From the NCBI GenBank assembly GCA_049322755.1, contig JBMOQX010000027.1, positions 51,036 to 115,035 of the forward strand: 64,000 nucleotides of DNA, written 5' to 3'. Below, one piece after another: positions 16,012-24,841 of this stretch (position 1 is its first letter; each line of letters starts with the position of its first letter). Origin of the DNA: DATIUV01 sp049322755. GTDB lineage: Bacteria > Pseudomonadota > Gammaproteobacteria > Burkholderiales > UBA6910. Made by a program: the position numbers and the translations under genes. A model generated the notes under the pieces. It worked only from the letters and a program-made list of their open reading frames with translations. It did no database searches and was not told the DNA's origin.

Positions 16012-16914
16012 TCAGAATTCCCGCGCGACGACGAAGTCGGCGAGCTGGGTGAGACGGCGCGCGCGCGCGCCGAAAACGTCCAGGCTGCGCAGGGCGTCGC
16101 GCCTGAGATCGGCGGCCATGGCGCGGGCGGCGTCCACGCCCACCGCCGAAACGTAGGTGGGCTTGTTCCGGTTCGCGTCCTTGCCCGCGGTCTTGCCCAG
16201 GGTGGCAGTGCTGGCCTGCGCGTCCAGCACATCGTCCACCACCTGGAACGCCAGGCCGATGCACTTGGCGAAGTGGTCCAGCCGCTCGAATTCCTCGCGC
16301 GGGAGCCCGGCGCCGCAGTGGGCCCCCAGCAGCACCGAGGCGCGGATCAGCGCGCCGGTCTTGTGGATATGCATGAACTCCAGCTCCGGCACCGTCAGCG
16401 CCTTGCCGACGCTCTCCAGGTCGATGGCCTGGCCGCCCGCCATGCCGCGGGAGCCGGCGGCGCGCGCCAGCGTATCCAGCATGGAGAGCTGGGTCTCGGG
16501 GCGCTCCGCCAGGCGGTACTCCGCCAGCACCTGGAACGCCAGGCTCTGCAGCGCGTCGCCCACCAGCAGCGCGGTGGCCTCGTCGTACTCCACGTGACAC
16601 GTGGGCTTGCCCCGGCGCAGCACGTCGTCGTCCATGCAGGGCAGGTCGTCGTGCACCAGCGAATAGGCGTGGATCAGCTCCAGCGCCGCCGCGGCCACGC
16701 GCAGGCGTTCCGGCGCCGCGCCGGTCAGCTCGCCGGCGGCGAAGCACAGCATCGGCCGCACCCGCTTGCCGCCCCCCAGGACGGCGTAGCGCATCGCGCC
16801 GTGCAGGCGCCGGGGCGCCACCTCGGCGGACGGCAGGAGCTTGTCCAGGGCGTGTTCCACCTCGGCCTGACGGTCGCGCGACCAAGACTGGAAATCGGGG
16901 GAGAGGGCGGTCAT
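16012..16914 (-). CDS. ispA: farnesyl diphosphate synthase (geranyltranstransferase)
   Basis: This 300-residue trans-prenyltransferase makes C15 farnesyl diphosphate from IPP and DMAPP. The first Asp-rich motif is VHDDLPCMDDD, with FARM-region spacing of the bacterial IspA type (two-residue insertion). The second is FQVVDDVLD, and GGKRVRPML is the IPP-binding segment. The ATG at 16914 gives the usual short N-terminus. It sits between xseB and dxs, the classic proteobacterial order. Its product feeds the squalene synthase encoded at 46.5 kb, as well as quinone and undecaprenyl synthesis. Confidence 0.96.
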   Translation of the reverse strand: MTALSPDFQSWSRDRQAEVEHALDKLLPSAEVAPRRLHGAMRYAVLGGGKRVRPMLCFAAGELTGAAPERLRVAAAALELIHAYSLVHDDLPCMDDDVLRRGKPTCHVEYDEATALLVGDALQSLAFQVLAEYRLAERPETQLSMLDTLARAAGSRGMAGGQAIDLESVGKALTVPELEFMHIHKTGALIRASVLLGAHCGAGLPREEFERLDHFAKCIGLAFQVVDDVLDAQASTATLGKTAGKDANRNKPTYVSAVGVDAARAMAADLRRDALRSLDVFGARARRLTQLADFVVAREF

Positions 16915-16967
16915 GAGCCGGCGAGCCTGTTCCGGACGCGGGCCGCCCGCCACCGCGGCAGGGCGGC

Positions 16968-17222
16968 TCACTGTTCGTCGTCGAGGTTGAAGTCCCGCAG
17001 CGTCTCGCCGTCCAGGACCTTGATCTGCTGCTGCGCGTCCTTGAGCCGCGCCTGGCAGTACTGGAGCAGTTCGGCGCCGCGCTTGTAGGCCGTCAACGAG
17101 GCCTCCAGCGGCAGCTCGCCGTCCTCCAAGCGGGCGACGAGCGCTTCCAGCTCGGCCAGCGCGTCTTCGAAGCTGGCAGGGGCCGCCGGGGCAGGGTTTT
17201 CGGCTTTGGGCGCCTTGGGCAT
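16968..17222 (-). CDS. xseB: exodeoxyribonuclease VII small subunit
   Basis: This 84-residue XseB has the diagnostic coiled coil FEDALAELEALVARLEDGEL, PLEASLTAYKRGAELL and CQARLKDAQQQIKVL. It pairs with XseA (not in the window) to degrade single-stranded DNA to oligonucleotides. The N-terminal 15 residues are Pro/Ala/Lys-rich and variable. It is the first gene of the xseB-ispA-dxs operon; ispA starts 53 bases downstream. Confidence 0.95.
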   Translation of the reverse strand: MPKAPKAENPAPAAPASFEDALAELEALVARLEDGELPLEASLTAYKRGAELLQYCQARLKDAQQQIKVLDGETLRDFNLDDEQ

Positions 17223-17370
17223 GCGGCTGCGGAGAAAAGAGCGAAAAATAGCGCAGTGCGGGAGACCGGGTCAATTCAGCGTCACGCGGGCGCGGTTGCG
17301 GGCGGGCGGCGGTTGACGGATACTCCCGCGCCTTTCGTGATCTATATCAACGACGAGGGCCTGCCCCGGG

Positions 17371-17429
17371 GCTAGAACCTATCTCGCAATCCTGTGCGGC
17401 TCACGGGGGATTATGAGACAGGTTCTAGC
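17371..17429. repeat. imperfect inverted repeat with 22-bp arms
   Basis: The arms 17371-17392 and 17408-17429 are inverted copies with three mismatches. The outer 10 bp (GCTAGAACCT and AGGTTCTAGC) are perfect, and 15 bases separate the arms. The element lies between xseB and the Rieske gene, 40 bases before the latter. It could fold into a cruciform or an RNA hairpin, or be the joined terminal repeats of a lost insertion element or MITE. Confidence 0.6.
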
Positions 17430-17468
17430 GTTCCGGCGCTTCCGGTACGCACGGACAGGAGCACTGCG

Positions 17469-18569
17469 ATGACCGACATCAGCCACTTGGTGAAAACCGT
17501 CGCCCCGCTGCCGATGCGCTGGTATTTCGATCCCGAGGTGCTGGCGGCCGAGCGCGAGGCCCTCTTCGACACCGGCCCCGGCTATGTGGGCCACGAGCTG
17601 ATGGTCCCCGAGGCCGGCGACTACCACGTGCTGGAGTGGATGGCAAACGCCAAGATGCTGATCCGCAACGGCAACGGCGTCGAGCTGATATCCAATGTCT
17701 GCCGCCACCGCCAGGGTCTGCTGCTGCAGGGCCGAGGCCACGCGCGCAGCATCGTCTGTCCGCTGCACCGCTGGACCTACGGCACGGACGGTTGCCTGTT
17801 GGGGGCGCCCGAGTTCGGCATGAACCCCGGCCTGGCGCTGCCGAAGACGCCGCTGACGTCCTGGAAAGGCCTGCTGTTTGCCGGCGCACGCGACGTCGCG
17901 CGCGACCTGCAGGGCTTCGGCGCGGCCGGGGATTACGATTTCGCCGGCTACGTCTACGACCGCACCGTAGTGGACGAATGCCCGTTCAACTGGAAGGCGT
18001 TTCTCGAGATTTACCTGGAGCTCTACCACGTGGAGCCGTTCCACCCCGGCTTGCGCGACTTCGTCGACGCCGGCAACTTCCGCTGGGAGTTCGGCGAGCG
18101 CTGGTCGATCCAGTACATGGGCGTCAAGGAGCAGCTGCAGAAGACCGGCTCGGCCAAGTACGCGCGCTACCGCGACGCGCTGCTGCGCTACACCGGGGGC
18201 CAGATGCCGAAGTACGGCACCATCTGGTCCATCTACTACCCCAACGTCATGCTGGAGTGGTATCCCCATTGCCTGGTGGTGAGTACGCTCGTCCCGCGCA
18301 CGCCCGATCACACGACCAACGTGGTGGAGTTCTATTATCCCGAGGACGTGGCCTACTTCGAGACCGAGCTCAAGGAGGCGCACCAGGCCGCCTACCTGGA
18401 GTCGGCGCAGGAGGACGCGGACATCTGCACGCTTATGCACCGCGGCCGCAGGGCACTGCGGCTCTCCGGCGCCGAGGACCGCGGCCCGTATCAGACGCCG
18501 CTGGAAGACGGCATGATCCACTTCCACGACTTCGTGCGCCGCGCGCTGGAAGGCCGCGTGGCGGGTTGA
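17469..18569 (+). CDS. Rieske-type aromatic ring-hydroxylating oxygenase, alpha-subunit family
   Basis: This 366-residue protein has an N-terminal Rieske [2Fe-2S] domain with Cys78-x-His80 and Cys97-x2-His100. The C-terminal catalytic domain shows the mononuclear-iron motif NWKAFLEIYLELYHVEPFH. It would hydroxylate or demethylate an organic substrate with O2 and electrons from a reductase that is not encoded nearby. The ATG at 17469 is preceded by CAGGAG; the longer open frame from 17394 runs through the inverted repeat and is rejected. The following genes (STAS-like protein, sulfurtransferase) are on the same strand but 68 bases apart, so functional linkage is uncertain. The substrate cannot be predicted. 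Confidence 0.88.
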   Translation: MTDISHLVKTVAPLPMRWYFDPEVLAAEREALFDTGPGYVGHELMVPEAGDYHVLEWMANAKMLIRNGNGVELISNVCRHRQGLLLQGRGHARSIVCPLHRWTYGTDGCLLGAPEFGMNPGLALPKTPLTSWKGLLFAGARDVARDLQGFGAAGDYDFAGYVYDRTVVDECPFNWKAFLEIYLELYHVEPFHPGLRDFVDAGNFRWEFGERWSIQYMGVKEQLQKTGSAKYARYRDALLRYTGGQMPKYGTIWSIYYPNVMLEWYPHCLVVSTLVPRTPDHTTNVVEFYYPEDVAYFETELKEAHQAAYLESAQEDADICTLMHRGRRALRLSGAEDRGPYQTPLEDGMIHFHDFVRRALEGRVAG

Positions 18570-18637
18570 CGCGCCGGCGCCCGCCGGGGAAATCCGCTCG
18601 AGGCTGCTAGACTTGGGGCGTCAACGGAGACCCATCC

Positions 18638-19003
18638 ATGATCACCATCGAGCACAACGACAACCTGGTCAACGTCGCGGTTCTGGGCGAGTTCACGCTC
18701 GCCGACTACAAGGAGTTCGAGGAGAACGTCCTCTACAAGATCGAGTTCGGCGGCAAGGTCAACGTCCTGCTCGACCTGCGCGACATGATCCGCTACACCC
18801 TCGACGTGGCCTGGGAGGAGATCAAGTTCTCCCGCAGCCACGCCCACGACTTCGGCCGCATCGCCATCGTCACCAGCGACCAGTGGCTGGCCTGGAGCGC
18901 GTGGGTGCAGCGCCTGTTCATCGACGCCGACATCCAGGTGTTCGACGATTACGAGGCGGCGCGGGCGTGGGCCGCCGGCGAAGCAGCCGCGGGGATCGCA
19001 TGA
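18638..19003 (+). CDS. SpoIIAA-like (STAS/SEC14-type) protein
   Basis: This 121-residue protein starts MITIEHNDNLVNVAVLGEFT and continues with KVNVLLDLRDMIRYTLDVAWEE (here in part) and DFGRIAIVTSDQWLAWSAW. That is the pattern of the SpoIIAA-like domain found in many proteobacterial stand-alone proteins. The cytoplasmic role is unknown. Its stop overlaps the ATG of the sulfurtransferase gene by four bases (ATGA), so the two are translationally coupled and probably act in the same process. Confidence 0.8.
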   Translation: MITIEHNDNLVNVAVLGEFTLADYKEFEENVLYKIEFGGKVNVLLDLRDMIRYTLDVAWEEIKFSRSHAHDFGRIAIVTSDQWLAWSAWVQRLFIDADIQVFDDYEAARAWAAGEAAAGIA

Positions 19004-19842
19004 GCTTCGGCACGCTGGTCTCGACCGCCGAACTGGCGGCGCACCTGGAGGACCCCGCCTGGGTCGCGTTCGACTGCCGCTACGATCTGTTCGACCACGA
19101 AGCCGGCACGCGCGCGTACGCCGAAGACCACGTGCCGGGCGCGTTCTATCTCCACCTCGGGCGCGACTTGTCCGGGGTCATGACCGGGACCAACGGCCGC
19201 CATCCGCTGCCGGAGCCGGCCGCTTTTGCCGACCTCATGGGCCGCTTCGGCGTCAACCGCGGCGTGCAGGTCGTGGCCTACGACGGCGGTCCGGGCCCCT
19301 ACGCAGCGCGCCTGTGGTGGATGCTGCGCTGGCTGGGCCATCGCGACGTCGCCGTGCTGGACGGCGGCTACGCACGCTGGATTGCGGAAGGGCGGCCGGT
19401 GTCGGCCGCGATCCCGCCGGCGCGACCCGCGCGGTTCCAGGCGGCGGCCGGCGACCGGCCGCTGTCGGCCCTCGACGTGGAGGCGCACCTCGGCCAGCCC
19501 GATCAGCTGATCGTCGACGCGCGCAGCCCGGACCGCTTCCGCGGCGAAAACGAAACCCTCGATCCGGTGGGCGGGCATATTCCCGGCGCGGTCAACCGCT
19601 TCTTCATGACCAACCTCGGCGCGGACGGCTGCTTCAAGCCGGCCGCGCAGCTGCGCGACGAATTTCGCGCGATCCTGGCCGGCCAGGACCCCCCGGCCGT
19701 GGTCCACCAGTGCGGTTCCGGCGTCACCGCCTGCCACAACCTGCTGGCGATGGAGATCGCCGACCTCGGCGGCTCCCGCCTCTATCCGGGCTCCTGGAGC
19801 GAGTGGTGCGCCGACCCGGCCCGGCCGGTGGCAAAAGGCTAG
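19000..19842 (+). CDS. thiosulfate/3-mercaptopyruvate sulfurtransferase (two rhodanese domains)
   Basis: This 280-residue tandem rhodanese has an inactive N-terminal domain (WVAFDCRYDLFDHEAG, DHVPGAFYLHL) and a C-terminal domain with the active-site loop HQCGSGVTACH (Cys238). The CGSGVT loop is that of 3-mercaptopyruvate sulfurtransferases rather than the CRKGVT of thiosulfate sulfurtransferases. It transfers sulfane sulfur from mercaptopyruvate or thiosulfate to cyanide or protein acceptors. The ATG at 19000 overlaps the stop of the STAS-like gene. Overall length is normal. Confidence 0.92.
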   Translation: MSFGTLVSTAELAAHLEDPAWVAFDCRYDLFDHEAGTRAYAEDHVPGAFYLHLGRDLSGVMTGTNGRHPLPEPAAFADLMGRFGVNRGVQVVAYDGGPGPYAARLWWMLRWLGHRDVAVLDGGYARWIAEGRPVSAAIPPARPARFQAAAGDRPLSALDVEAHLGQPDQLIVDARSPDRFRGENETLDPVGGHIPGAVNRFFMTNLGADGCFKPAAQLRDEFRAILAGQDPPAVVHQCGSGVTACHNLLAMEIADLGGSRLYPGSWSEWCADPARPVAKG

Positions 19843-19855
19843 CGGCAGTCAGCGC

Positions 19856-20227
19856 GTGCGCGCCGTTCTCGCCGATCTGATCCTCGTCGCCCATTTCCTG
19901 TTCGTGCTGTTCGTTGTCGGCGGGCTGGCGGCGATCTGGATCGGCGCGTGGCGCGGGTGGGCGTTTTCGCGCAACCTCTGGTTCCGCGTCGCGCACCTGG
20001 CGGCGATTCTGTTCGTCGTCGGCGAGGCCCTGGTGGGCGTGATGTGTCCGCTGACCGTCTGGGAGGACGCGCTGCGCGGGCGTGAGAGCGGCAAGGGCTT
20101 CATCGCGCGCTGGATCCACGCGCTGATGTTCTACGACTGGCCGGCGTGGGTGTTCACCGCGATCTACACCGGATTTGCGCTGCTGGTGGTCTTGACCTTC
20201 GTCATGGTTCCGCCGCGGCGGCGCTGA
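19856..20227 (+). CDS. DUF2784 membrane protein
   Basis: This 123-residue integral membrane protein has four hydrophobic segments. The family pattern is LADLILVAHFLFVLFVVGG, LRVAHL-type sequence, GVMCPLTVWEDALRG, and WIHALMFYDWPAWVFTAIYTGFA-like blocks. The start is a GTG at 19856, 13 bases after the sulfurtransferase stop. DUF2784 proteins have no established function. The Cys-Pro-Leu-Thr-x-W-E loop is the most conserved feature. Confidence 0.82.
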   Translation: MRAVLADLILVAHFLFVLFVVGGLAAIWIGAWRGWAFSRNLWFRVAHLAAILFVVGEALVGVMCPLTVWEDALRGRESGKGFIARWIHALMFYDWPAWVFTAIYTGFALLVVLTFVMVPPRRR

Positions 20228-20279
20228 ACCCGAGTCAACGCGGGACCCTGTGACATAATGGCGCGGCCGAGCCGCCGCC

Positions 20280-21602
20280 ATGAGCGCCACCGCACCCCCT
20301 GCCAAGTCCGCACGCCGGCGGCTGTCGCTCGCTCCCGGCGTCCGCCGCCGCGAGGTGTGGGCGTGGGCGATGTACGACTTCGCCAACTCCGGCTACACCA
20401 CCGTGGTGGTCACCGCGGTCTTCAACGCCTATTTCGTCGCGGTGGTGGCCGGCAACGCGCCGTGGGCCAGCTTTGCCTGGACCGCGAGCCTCGCCGTGTC
20501 CTACGCGCTGGTGATCGTGACGGCGCCGGTGATCGGCGCCTACGCCGACGCCCGAGGAGCGAAGAAGCCGCTGCTGCTCCTGACCACGATCGGCTGCGTC
20601 GCCGGCACTGCGGCGCTGGCATTGGTGGGACGGGACGAACTGGCACTGGGCATCGCGGTGATCATCGCGAGCAACTATTTCTTCAGCGCGGGCGAAAACA
20701 TCGTCGCCGCGTTCCTTCCCGAACTGGCGCGGGGGCGCGCGTTGGGCCGGGTCTCGGGTTGGGGGTGGGCGCTGGGGTATGTCGGCGGCCTGCTGAGTCT
20801 CGGCGCGTGCCTCGCCTACGTCACCTGGGCCGAGGGCCGGGGTCAGACCGCCGTGCAGTTCGTGCCGGCGACCATGCTGATCACCGCCGCCTTGTTCGCC
20901 CTGGCGAGCCTGCCGACGTTTCTGCTGCTGAAGGAGCGCGCCGTGGCGCAGCCGGTTCGCGCCGCGAACCTTCTGCGCGAGAGTTTCGCGCGGCTGGAGG
21001 ACACGCTGGCGCACGCGCGCCGCTACCGCGACCTCGGGCGTTTTCTCCTGTGCGTGGTGTTCTACCAGGCGGGCATCCAGACGGTGGTGGCGCTGGCCGC
21101 GGTTTACGCCCAGCAGGCGATGGGTTTCGACACCCGGCAGACGATCCTGCTGATCCTGGTGGTGAACGTGACCGCGGCCATCGGCGCGTTCGGATTCGGC
21201 TACGTCCAGGACACCATCGGCCACAAGGCGGCCATCGCGCTCATCCTGGCGGGATGGCTCGCCACCGCCATCCTGGCCTGGTGGGCGAAAACGCCCGGCG
21301 TGTTCTGGCTGGTGGCCAACATGGCCGGGTTGTGCCTGGGCAGTGCGCAGTCCGCGGGCCGGGCGCTGGTGGGCTTTCTCAGCCCGGCGACGCGGCGGGC
21401 GGAGTTCTTCGGTCTCTGGGGCCTGGCGGTCAAGCTCTCGTCGATCCTCGGTCCCGTCACCTACGGGGTGGTGACGTGGGCGTCGGCCGGCAATCACCGC
21501 CTGGCGATGCTGGGAACGGGAACGTTTTTCGTCATCGGCCTGCTCCTTCTCACTGCCGTCGACGTGCGCCGTGGCCGCCGGGCCGCGCTGAGGCGGGCAT
21601 GA
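20280..21602 (+). CDS. MFS transporter, UMF1 family
   Basis: This 440-residue major-facilitator protein has about 12 membrane segments. The N-terminal signature EVWAWAMYDFANSGYTTVV and the block VSGWGWALGYVGGLLSLGA identify the UMF1 family, related to fungal Atg22 vacuolar amino-acid effluxers. It probably moves a small solute across the inner membrane, direction and substrate unknown. No partner genes flank it; the next gene starts 107 bases downstream. Confidence 0.9.
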   Translation: MSATAPPAKSARRRLSLAPGVRRREVWAWAMYDFANSGYTTVVVTAVFNAYFVAVVAGNAPWASFAWTASLAVSYALVIVTAPVIGAYADARGAKKPLLLLTTIGCVAGTAALALVGRDELALGIAVIIASNYFFSAGENIVAAFLPELARGRALGRVSGWGWALGYVGGLLSLGACLAYVTWAEGRGQTAVQFVPATMLITAALFALASLPTFLLLKERAVAQPVRAANLLRESFARLEDTLAHARRYRDLGRFLLCVVFYQAGIQTVVALAAVYAQQAMGFDTRQTILLILVVNVTAAIGAFGFGYVQDTIGHKAAIALILAGWLATAILAWWAKTPGVFWLVANMAGLCLGSAQSAGRALVGFLSPATRRAEFFGLWGLAVKLSSILGPVTYGVVTWASAGNHRLAMLGTGTFFVIGLLLLTAVDVRRGRRAALRRA

Positions 21603-21709
21603 GGTGCCGCCCAAGTTTCGATCCACCTGCGCCCCACGGGCACGAAACCTGCTACATCCCAGGGGATTGATAAACAAGCCCCGACGGCTGCCGTGAAAGG
21701 ACCTGTGCC

Positions 21710-23266
21710 GTGATCGGTTGGATGACCACCCGTCCGAGCCATCCCATGGCGACGCTGCGCGCCGCGCGCCAGGTGGTGACGGAATTGCCCCAGGTCGACG
21801 CCGCGCGGGGACTGGCGGAAGTGGGCGAATGGGTGGACTCGGTCACCTGCGCCGAGGGATTCTCGGTCCGGCATCGGCTGGACCTCTGCGCGCTCCTGGA
21901 TGACGCGGCCCGTCCCTATCTGACGCGGCTGGCGCGGGAATACCTGCTGCACCAGGGACGCAATTCGGCGCGCGAAACCCAGCTTTGGGGCGCCATCAGC
22001 CGCTACTGGTGGCGCCTTGGCGAGGGCTACCGGATGACGCTGCAGGAGCTCGACGCCGAGTCGGGCGGCTGCGATCGCTCGGCGGTACGCACCGCCCTCG
22101 CCCGGGCGCTGCGCGCGGTGGCCCAGCAGATCAAGTGGCTGATGATGCGTCACCAGGGCGTGGAGTCGGGGTATTGGGGTCACCTGGCGGAAATCTACCG
22201 ACGCGCCGAGGCCTTGGGGGTCAGCGCCGAAACCGCGCGCATCCTTCCGGGTCCCCAGGGCACCACCACCTGCGACCGCGAACTGCTGAAGATCATGGCG
22301 CTGGGCATCGGTGCGGCCGACGGCCTGGCGCCGGTGGAACTGGAGATCGCCGACCGCATCACCACGCTGGTGGCATCGCATTTCCGCCTGTCGCGGCAGC
22401 CGAACCAGGCGCTGATCCACTGCTTCGACCGCCGCGGGGGCGCCCCGCCGCAGCGCGTGAGCCCGCATTTCATCGAGCTTTCCCACCTGTTGTATTTCAG
22501 CACGTCGGAGGCCGTTCCGGCGCTGGAAAAGCTGGCGGCACGGGCGGCTGCGCGCGACCTGCCGGCGGAGCTTCGCCTCGGTTTCGGCGACGACGCGTTT
22601 CTTGCCGGCAAGGTGGCGGGGCACCTGGCGCGCAACTGGGCACCGATGCCGCCGGTGCGGCGCCACGCCCGCCACCGCGTGATGGCGCCGATCTCGGTGC
22701 TGGTGGGTTTCGAGCGCCTGCTCTACGCGCTGCACGGCCTGGGCGACAACGCGCTGACGCGGCCGGAAACCTGGATCGCGGAGGACATCAGCGCCCGGGG
22801 CCTGAGTGCCGTGGCGCAGATGGGGGACCGCCCGCGGGTACGGGTGGGCGGCGTCATCGGCGTGCGCCCCGACGGCAAGGAGGGCTGGAGCGTCGGCCTG
22901 GTGCGGCGCCTGGTGACCGATGCCGACGGGCGCAGCGCGCTGGGGGTGCAGATTTTCGGCCACGTGAGCGCGCCGGTGCTGCTGCGCCCGTTCGCATTCC
23001 AGGGCGGCGGCAGCAACGGGCCCGGCGAACACGGCGTCTGCCTGGCCCGGGACAGCATGCCGGACGAAGTGCTGCTGCTCACGCGGCGCGGCCGATTCTC
23101 GATGCGGCAGCGGCTGGAGGCGGAATTCTTCGGGCGGGATTATTATTTCGTACCCTTGGCGCTGGTCGAGAGCGGCGACGACTTCGATCTCGGGCGTTAC
23201 CGCACCATGGACCACAGCGAGATGACCCACGCCAACGTGGCCGGCTGGGCCGGAGCGGGGCGTTGA
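21710..23266 (+). CDS. PilZ-like domain protein, first of two tandem paralogues
   Basis: This 518-residue protein has a long helical N-terminal region (residues 1-320: DARRLAEVGEWVDSV-like start, WLMMRHQGVESGYWGHLAEI) and a C-terminal beta-barrel with PilZ hallmarks. These are the Arg cluster RRHARHR (residues 320-327) and, some 40 residues on, AEDISARGLSA, the D/N-x-S-x-x-G motif. PilZ domains bind cyclic di-GMP. The start is the GTG at 21710, because the first 20 residues (MIGWMTTRPSHPMATLRAAR) align one-to-one with the ATG start of the next gene's product. No function is assigned. A cytoplasmic second-messenger receptor is inferred from the motif only. Confidence 0.75.
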   Translation: MIGWMTTRPSHPMATLRAARQVVTELPQVDAARGLAEVGEWVDSVTCAEGFSVRHRLDLCALLDDAARPYLTRLAREYLLHQGRNSARETQLWGAISRYWWRLGEGYRMTLQELDAESGGCDRSAVRTALARALRAVAQQIKWLMMRHQGVESGYWGHLAEIYRRAEALGVSAETARILPGPQGTTTCDRELLKIMALGIGAADGLAPVELEIADRITTLVASHFRLSRQPNQALIHCFDRRGGAPPQRVSPHFIELSHLLYFSTSEAVPALEKLAARAAARDLPAELRLGFGDDAFLAGKVAGHLARNWAPMPPVRRHARHRVMAPISVLVGFERLLYALHGLGDNALTRPETWIAEDISARGLSAVAQMGDRPRVRVGGVIGVRPDGKEGWSVGLVRRLVTDADGRSALGVQIFGHVSAPVLLRPFAFQGGGSNGPGEHGVCLARDSMPDEVLLLTRRGRFSMRQRLEAEFFGRDYYFVPLALVESGDDFDLGRYRTMDHSEMTHANVAGWAGAGR

Positions 23267-23325
23267 CGCGGGCTCCGGGCGGACGCAAGAACAATAACTC
23301 CCTTGAACGAGGAAGGATCCACGCG

Positions 23326-24828
23326 ATGCTGAAATGGCTGGGCCCCAAGGCGGACCACCCCATGGCGGATTTGCGCGATGCGCGCAAGCTGATTGCCGAA
23401 GTGCCCCAAGGCGACGCGCTCAAGGCGCTGGGCGAACTGGCCGATTGGACCGCCTCGGTGGCGGGCACGGAGGGTTTCAAGGCCCCGGACCGGCTGGAGA
23501 TCTACCGCCTTCTGGACGACGCCGCGCAGCCCGCCCAGCGCAAGCTGACGCGGGACTTCCTGACCGTCGTGGGCGTGGGACCGATCCAGGAGACGCGGCT
23601 CGCGGCCACGGTGGAGCGATTCTGGACCGCGCTGGCGGATGCATACGTCGCGGTTTTCGCGGACCCGGCGGCGCTGAGGGCGGTCCCCGAGTCGGCCGGC
23701 AACGCCGCGCTGGCGCGGGGCTTCCGCGCGCTGGCCCAGCGCATGAAATGGCACCTGCTGCGCTACCAGCCGGTGGACGCGGTCATCTGGCGCGGTTACG
23801 TGAATCTGTATCGGGCGGCGGACGCGCGGCGCGCGCTCGGCAAACCGGTGGAACTGTCCGCCGGAGGCGGGCAGACGACCCCCGAGCGGGAACTGCTGGC
23901 CGGGCTGATGCTCTGGCTGTCCTCCCCCGACGGCCTCACGCCGCAGAAGATCGAGCTGGCGGAGCGCATCGCGCTTTCCATGGCGCCGATGTTCCGGAGC
24001 GCCAAGACCGAGGGCGGCATCGTGACCCACTACCTGGATCTGGACAATCCCGGACCACCGTCCCGGGTGAGTCCGAATGCGCGCGAGAAGCCCAACCGGG
24101 TGTTCGTCAGCGCCGGCGACGCGTGGCAGAGCCTGCCGCGGCTCGCGGAGAAGATCCGCAAGGCCGGGGTTCCGGATGATCTCGGCGGCAGCGGCGTCGA
24201 CGCCGAGACGCTGCACGATGTCATCCGCCACCTGGAGCGCCACTGGTCGCCGACGCCGCCGGTGCGGCAGTCGGCGCGCCACCGGGCGAGCGCGCCGATC
24301 AAGGTGGTGGCGGGATTCGAGCGCGCCGCGCAGGTGCTGCAGGGAATGGAGGACGCGCTTGCCGACAAGGTGCAGCGCTGGGAGTCGGAAAACATCAGTG
24401 CCGGGGGCTTCAGTGCCCGCACCGGCAAACCGTCGGCGGAACGGCTCCACGTGGGCACGGTGCTGGCGGTGCAGCCGGAAGGCGCCCCGGCCTGGGGCAT
24501 CGGGATCGTGCGCCGGCTGGTGCGCAGCCAGCCGGCCCGGGTCGGCGTGCAGACGCTGGGCCTCGAAGCGCAGGCGGTGCAGGTGCGGGTGGTCGGCGGC
24601 CAGTCCACCATCATGCGCTCCGGCTGGAAGGCCGACACGGCGATCCTGTTTCCCCTGGACGATGAGGGCGTGGTGCGCGCCGTGCTGAAGGCGGGCCTTT
24701 ATGCGCCGACCCGCAGCCTGGAAGCCGACATGGGCGGGGACACGCTGTTGCTGATGCCGGCCGGTCTCGATGAGCGCGGAGAAGAGTACGATCTGTGCCG
24801 ATTCAAGGCCCTGGAAAAGAAGGACTGA
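23326..24828 (+). CDS. PilZ-like domain protein, second tandem paralogue
   Basis: This 500-residue paralogue of the preceding protein keeps the same architecture. It starts MLKWLGPKADHPMADLRDAR, has a helical middle part with RMKWHLLRYQPVDAVIWRGY, and ends in a C-terminal PilZ-like barrel with RQSARHR and, after about 40 residues, ENISAGGFSA. The N-x-S-x-x-G motif is intact here too. GAGGAAGGA precedes the ATG by nine bases. The pair probably arose by tandem duplication and diverged widely; they may work as a heteromer or respond to different nucleotide levels. Partner genes are not recognisable nearby. Confidence 0.75.
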   Translation: MLKWLGPKADHPMADLRDARKLIAEVPQGDALKALGELADWTASVAGTEGFKAPDRLEIYRLLDDAAQPAQRKLTRDFLTVVGVGPIQETRLAATVERFWTALADAYVAVFADPAALRAVPESAGNAALARGFRALAQRMKWHLLRYQPVDAVIWRGYVNLYRAADARRALGKPVELSAGGGQTTPERELLAGLMLWLSSPDGLTPQKIELAERIALSMAPMFRSAKTEGGIVTHYLDLDNPGPPSRVSPNAREKPNRVFVSAGDAWQSLPRLAEKIRKAGVPDDLGGSGVDAETLHDVIRHLERHWSPTPPVRQSARHRASAPIKVVAGFERAAQVLQGMEDALADKVQRWESENISAGGFSARTGKPSAERLHVGTVLAVQPEGAPAWGIGIVRRLVRSQPARVGVQTLGLEAQAVQVRVVGGQSTIMRSGWKADTAILFPLDDEGVVRAVLKAGLYAPTRSLEADMGGDTLLLMPAGLDERGEEYDLCRFKALEKKD

Positions 24829-24841
24829 GCCCCGCGCCGCC

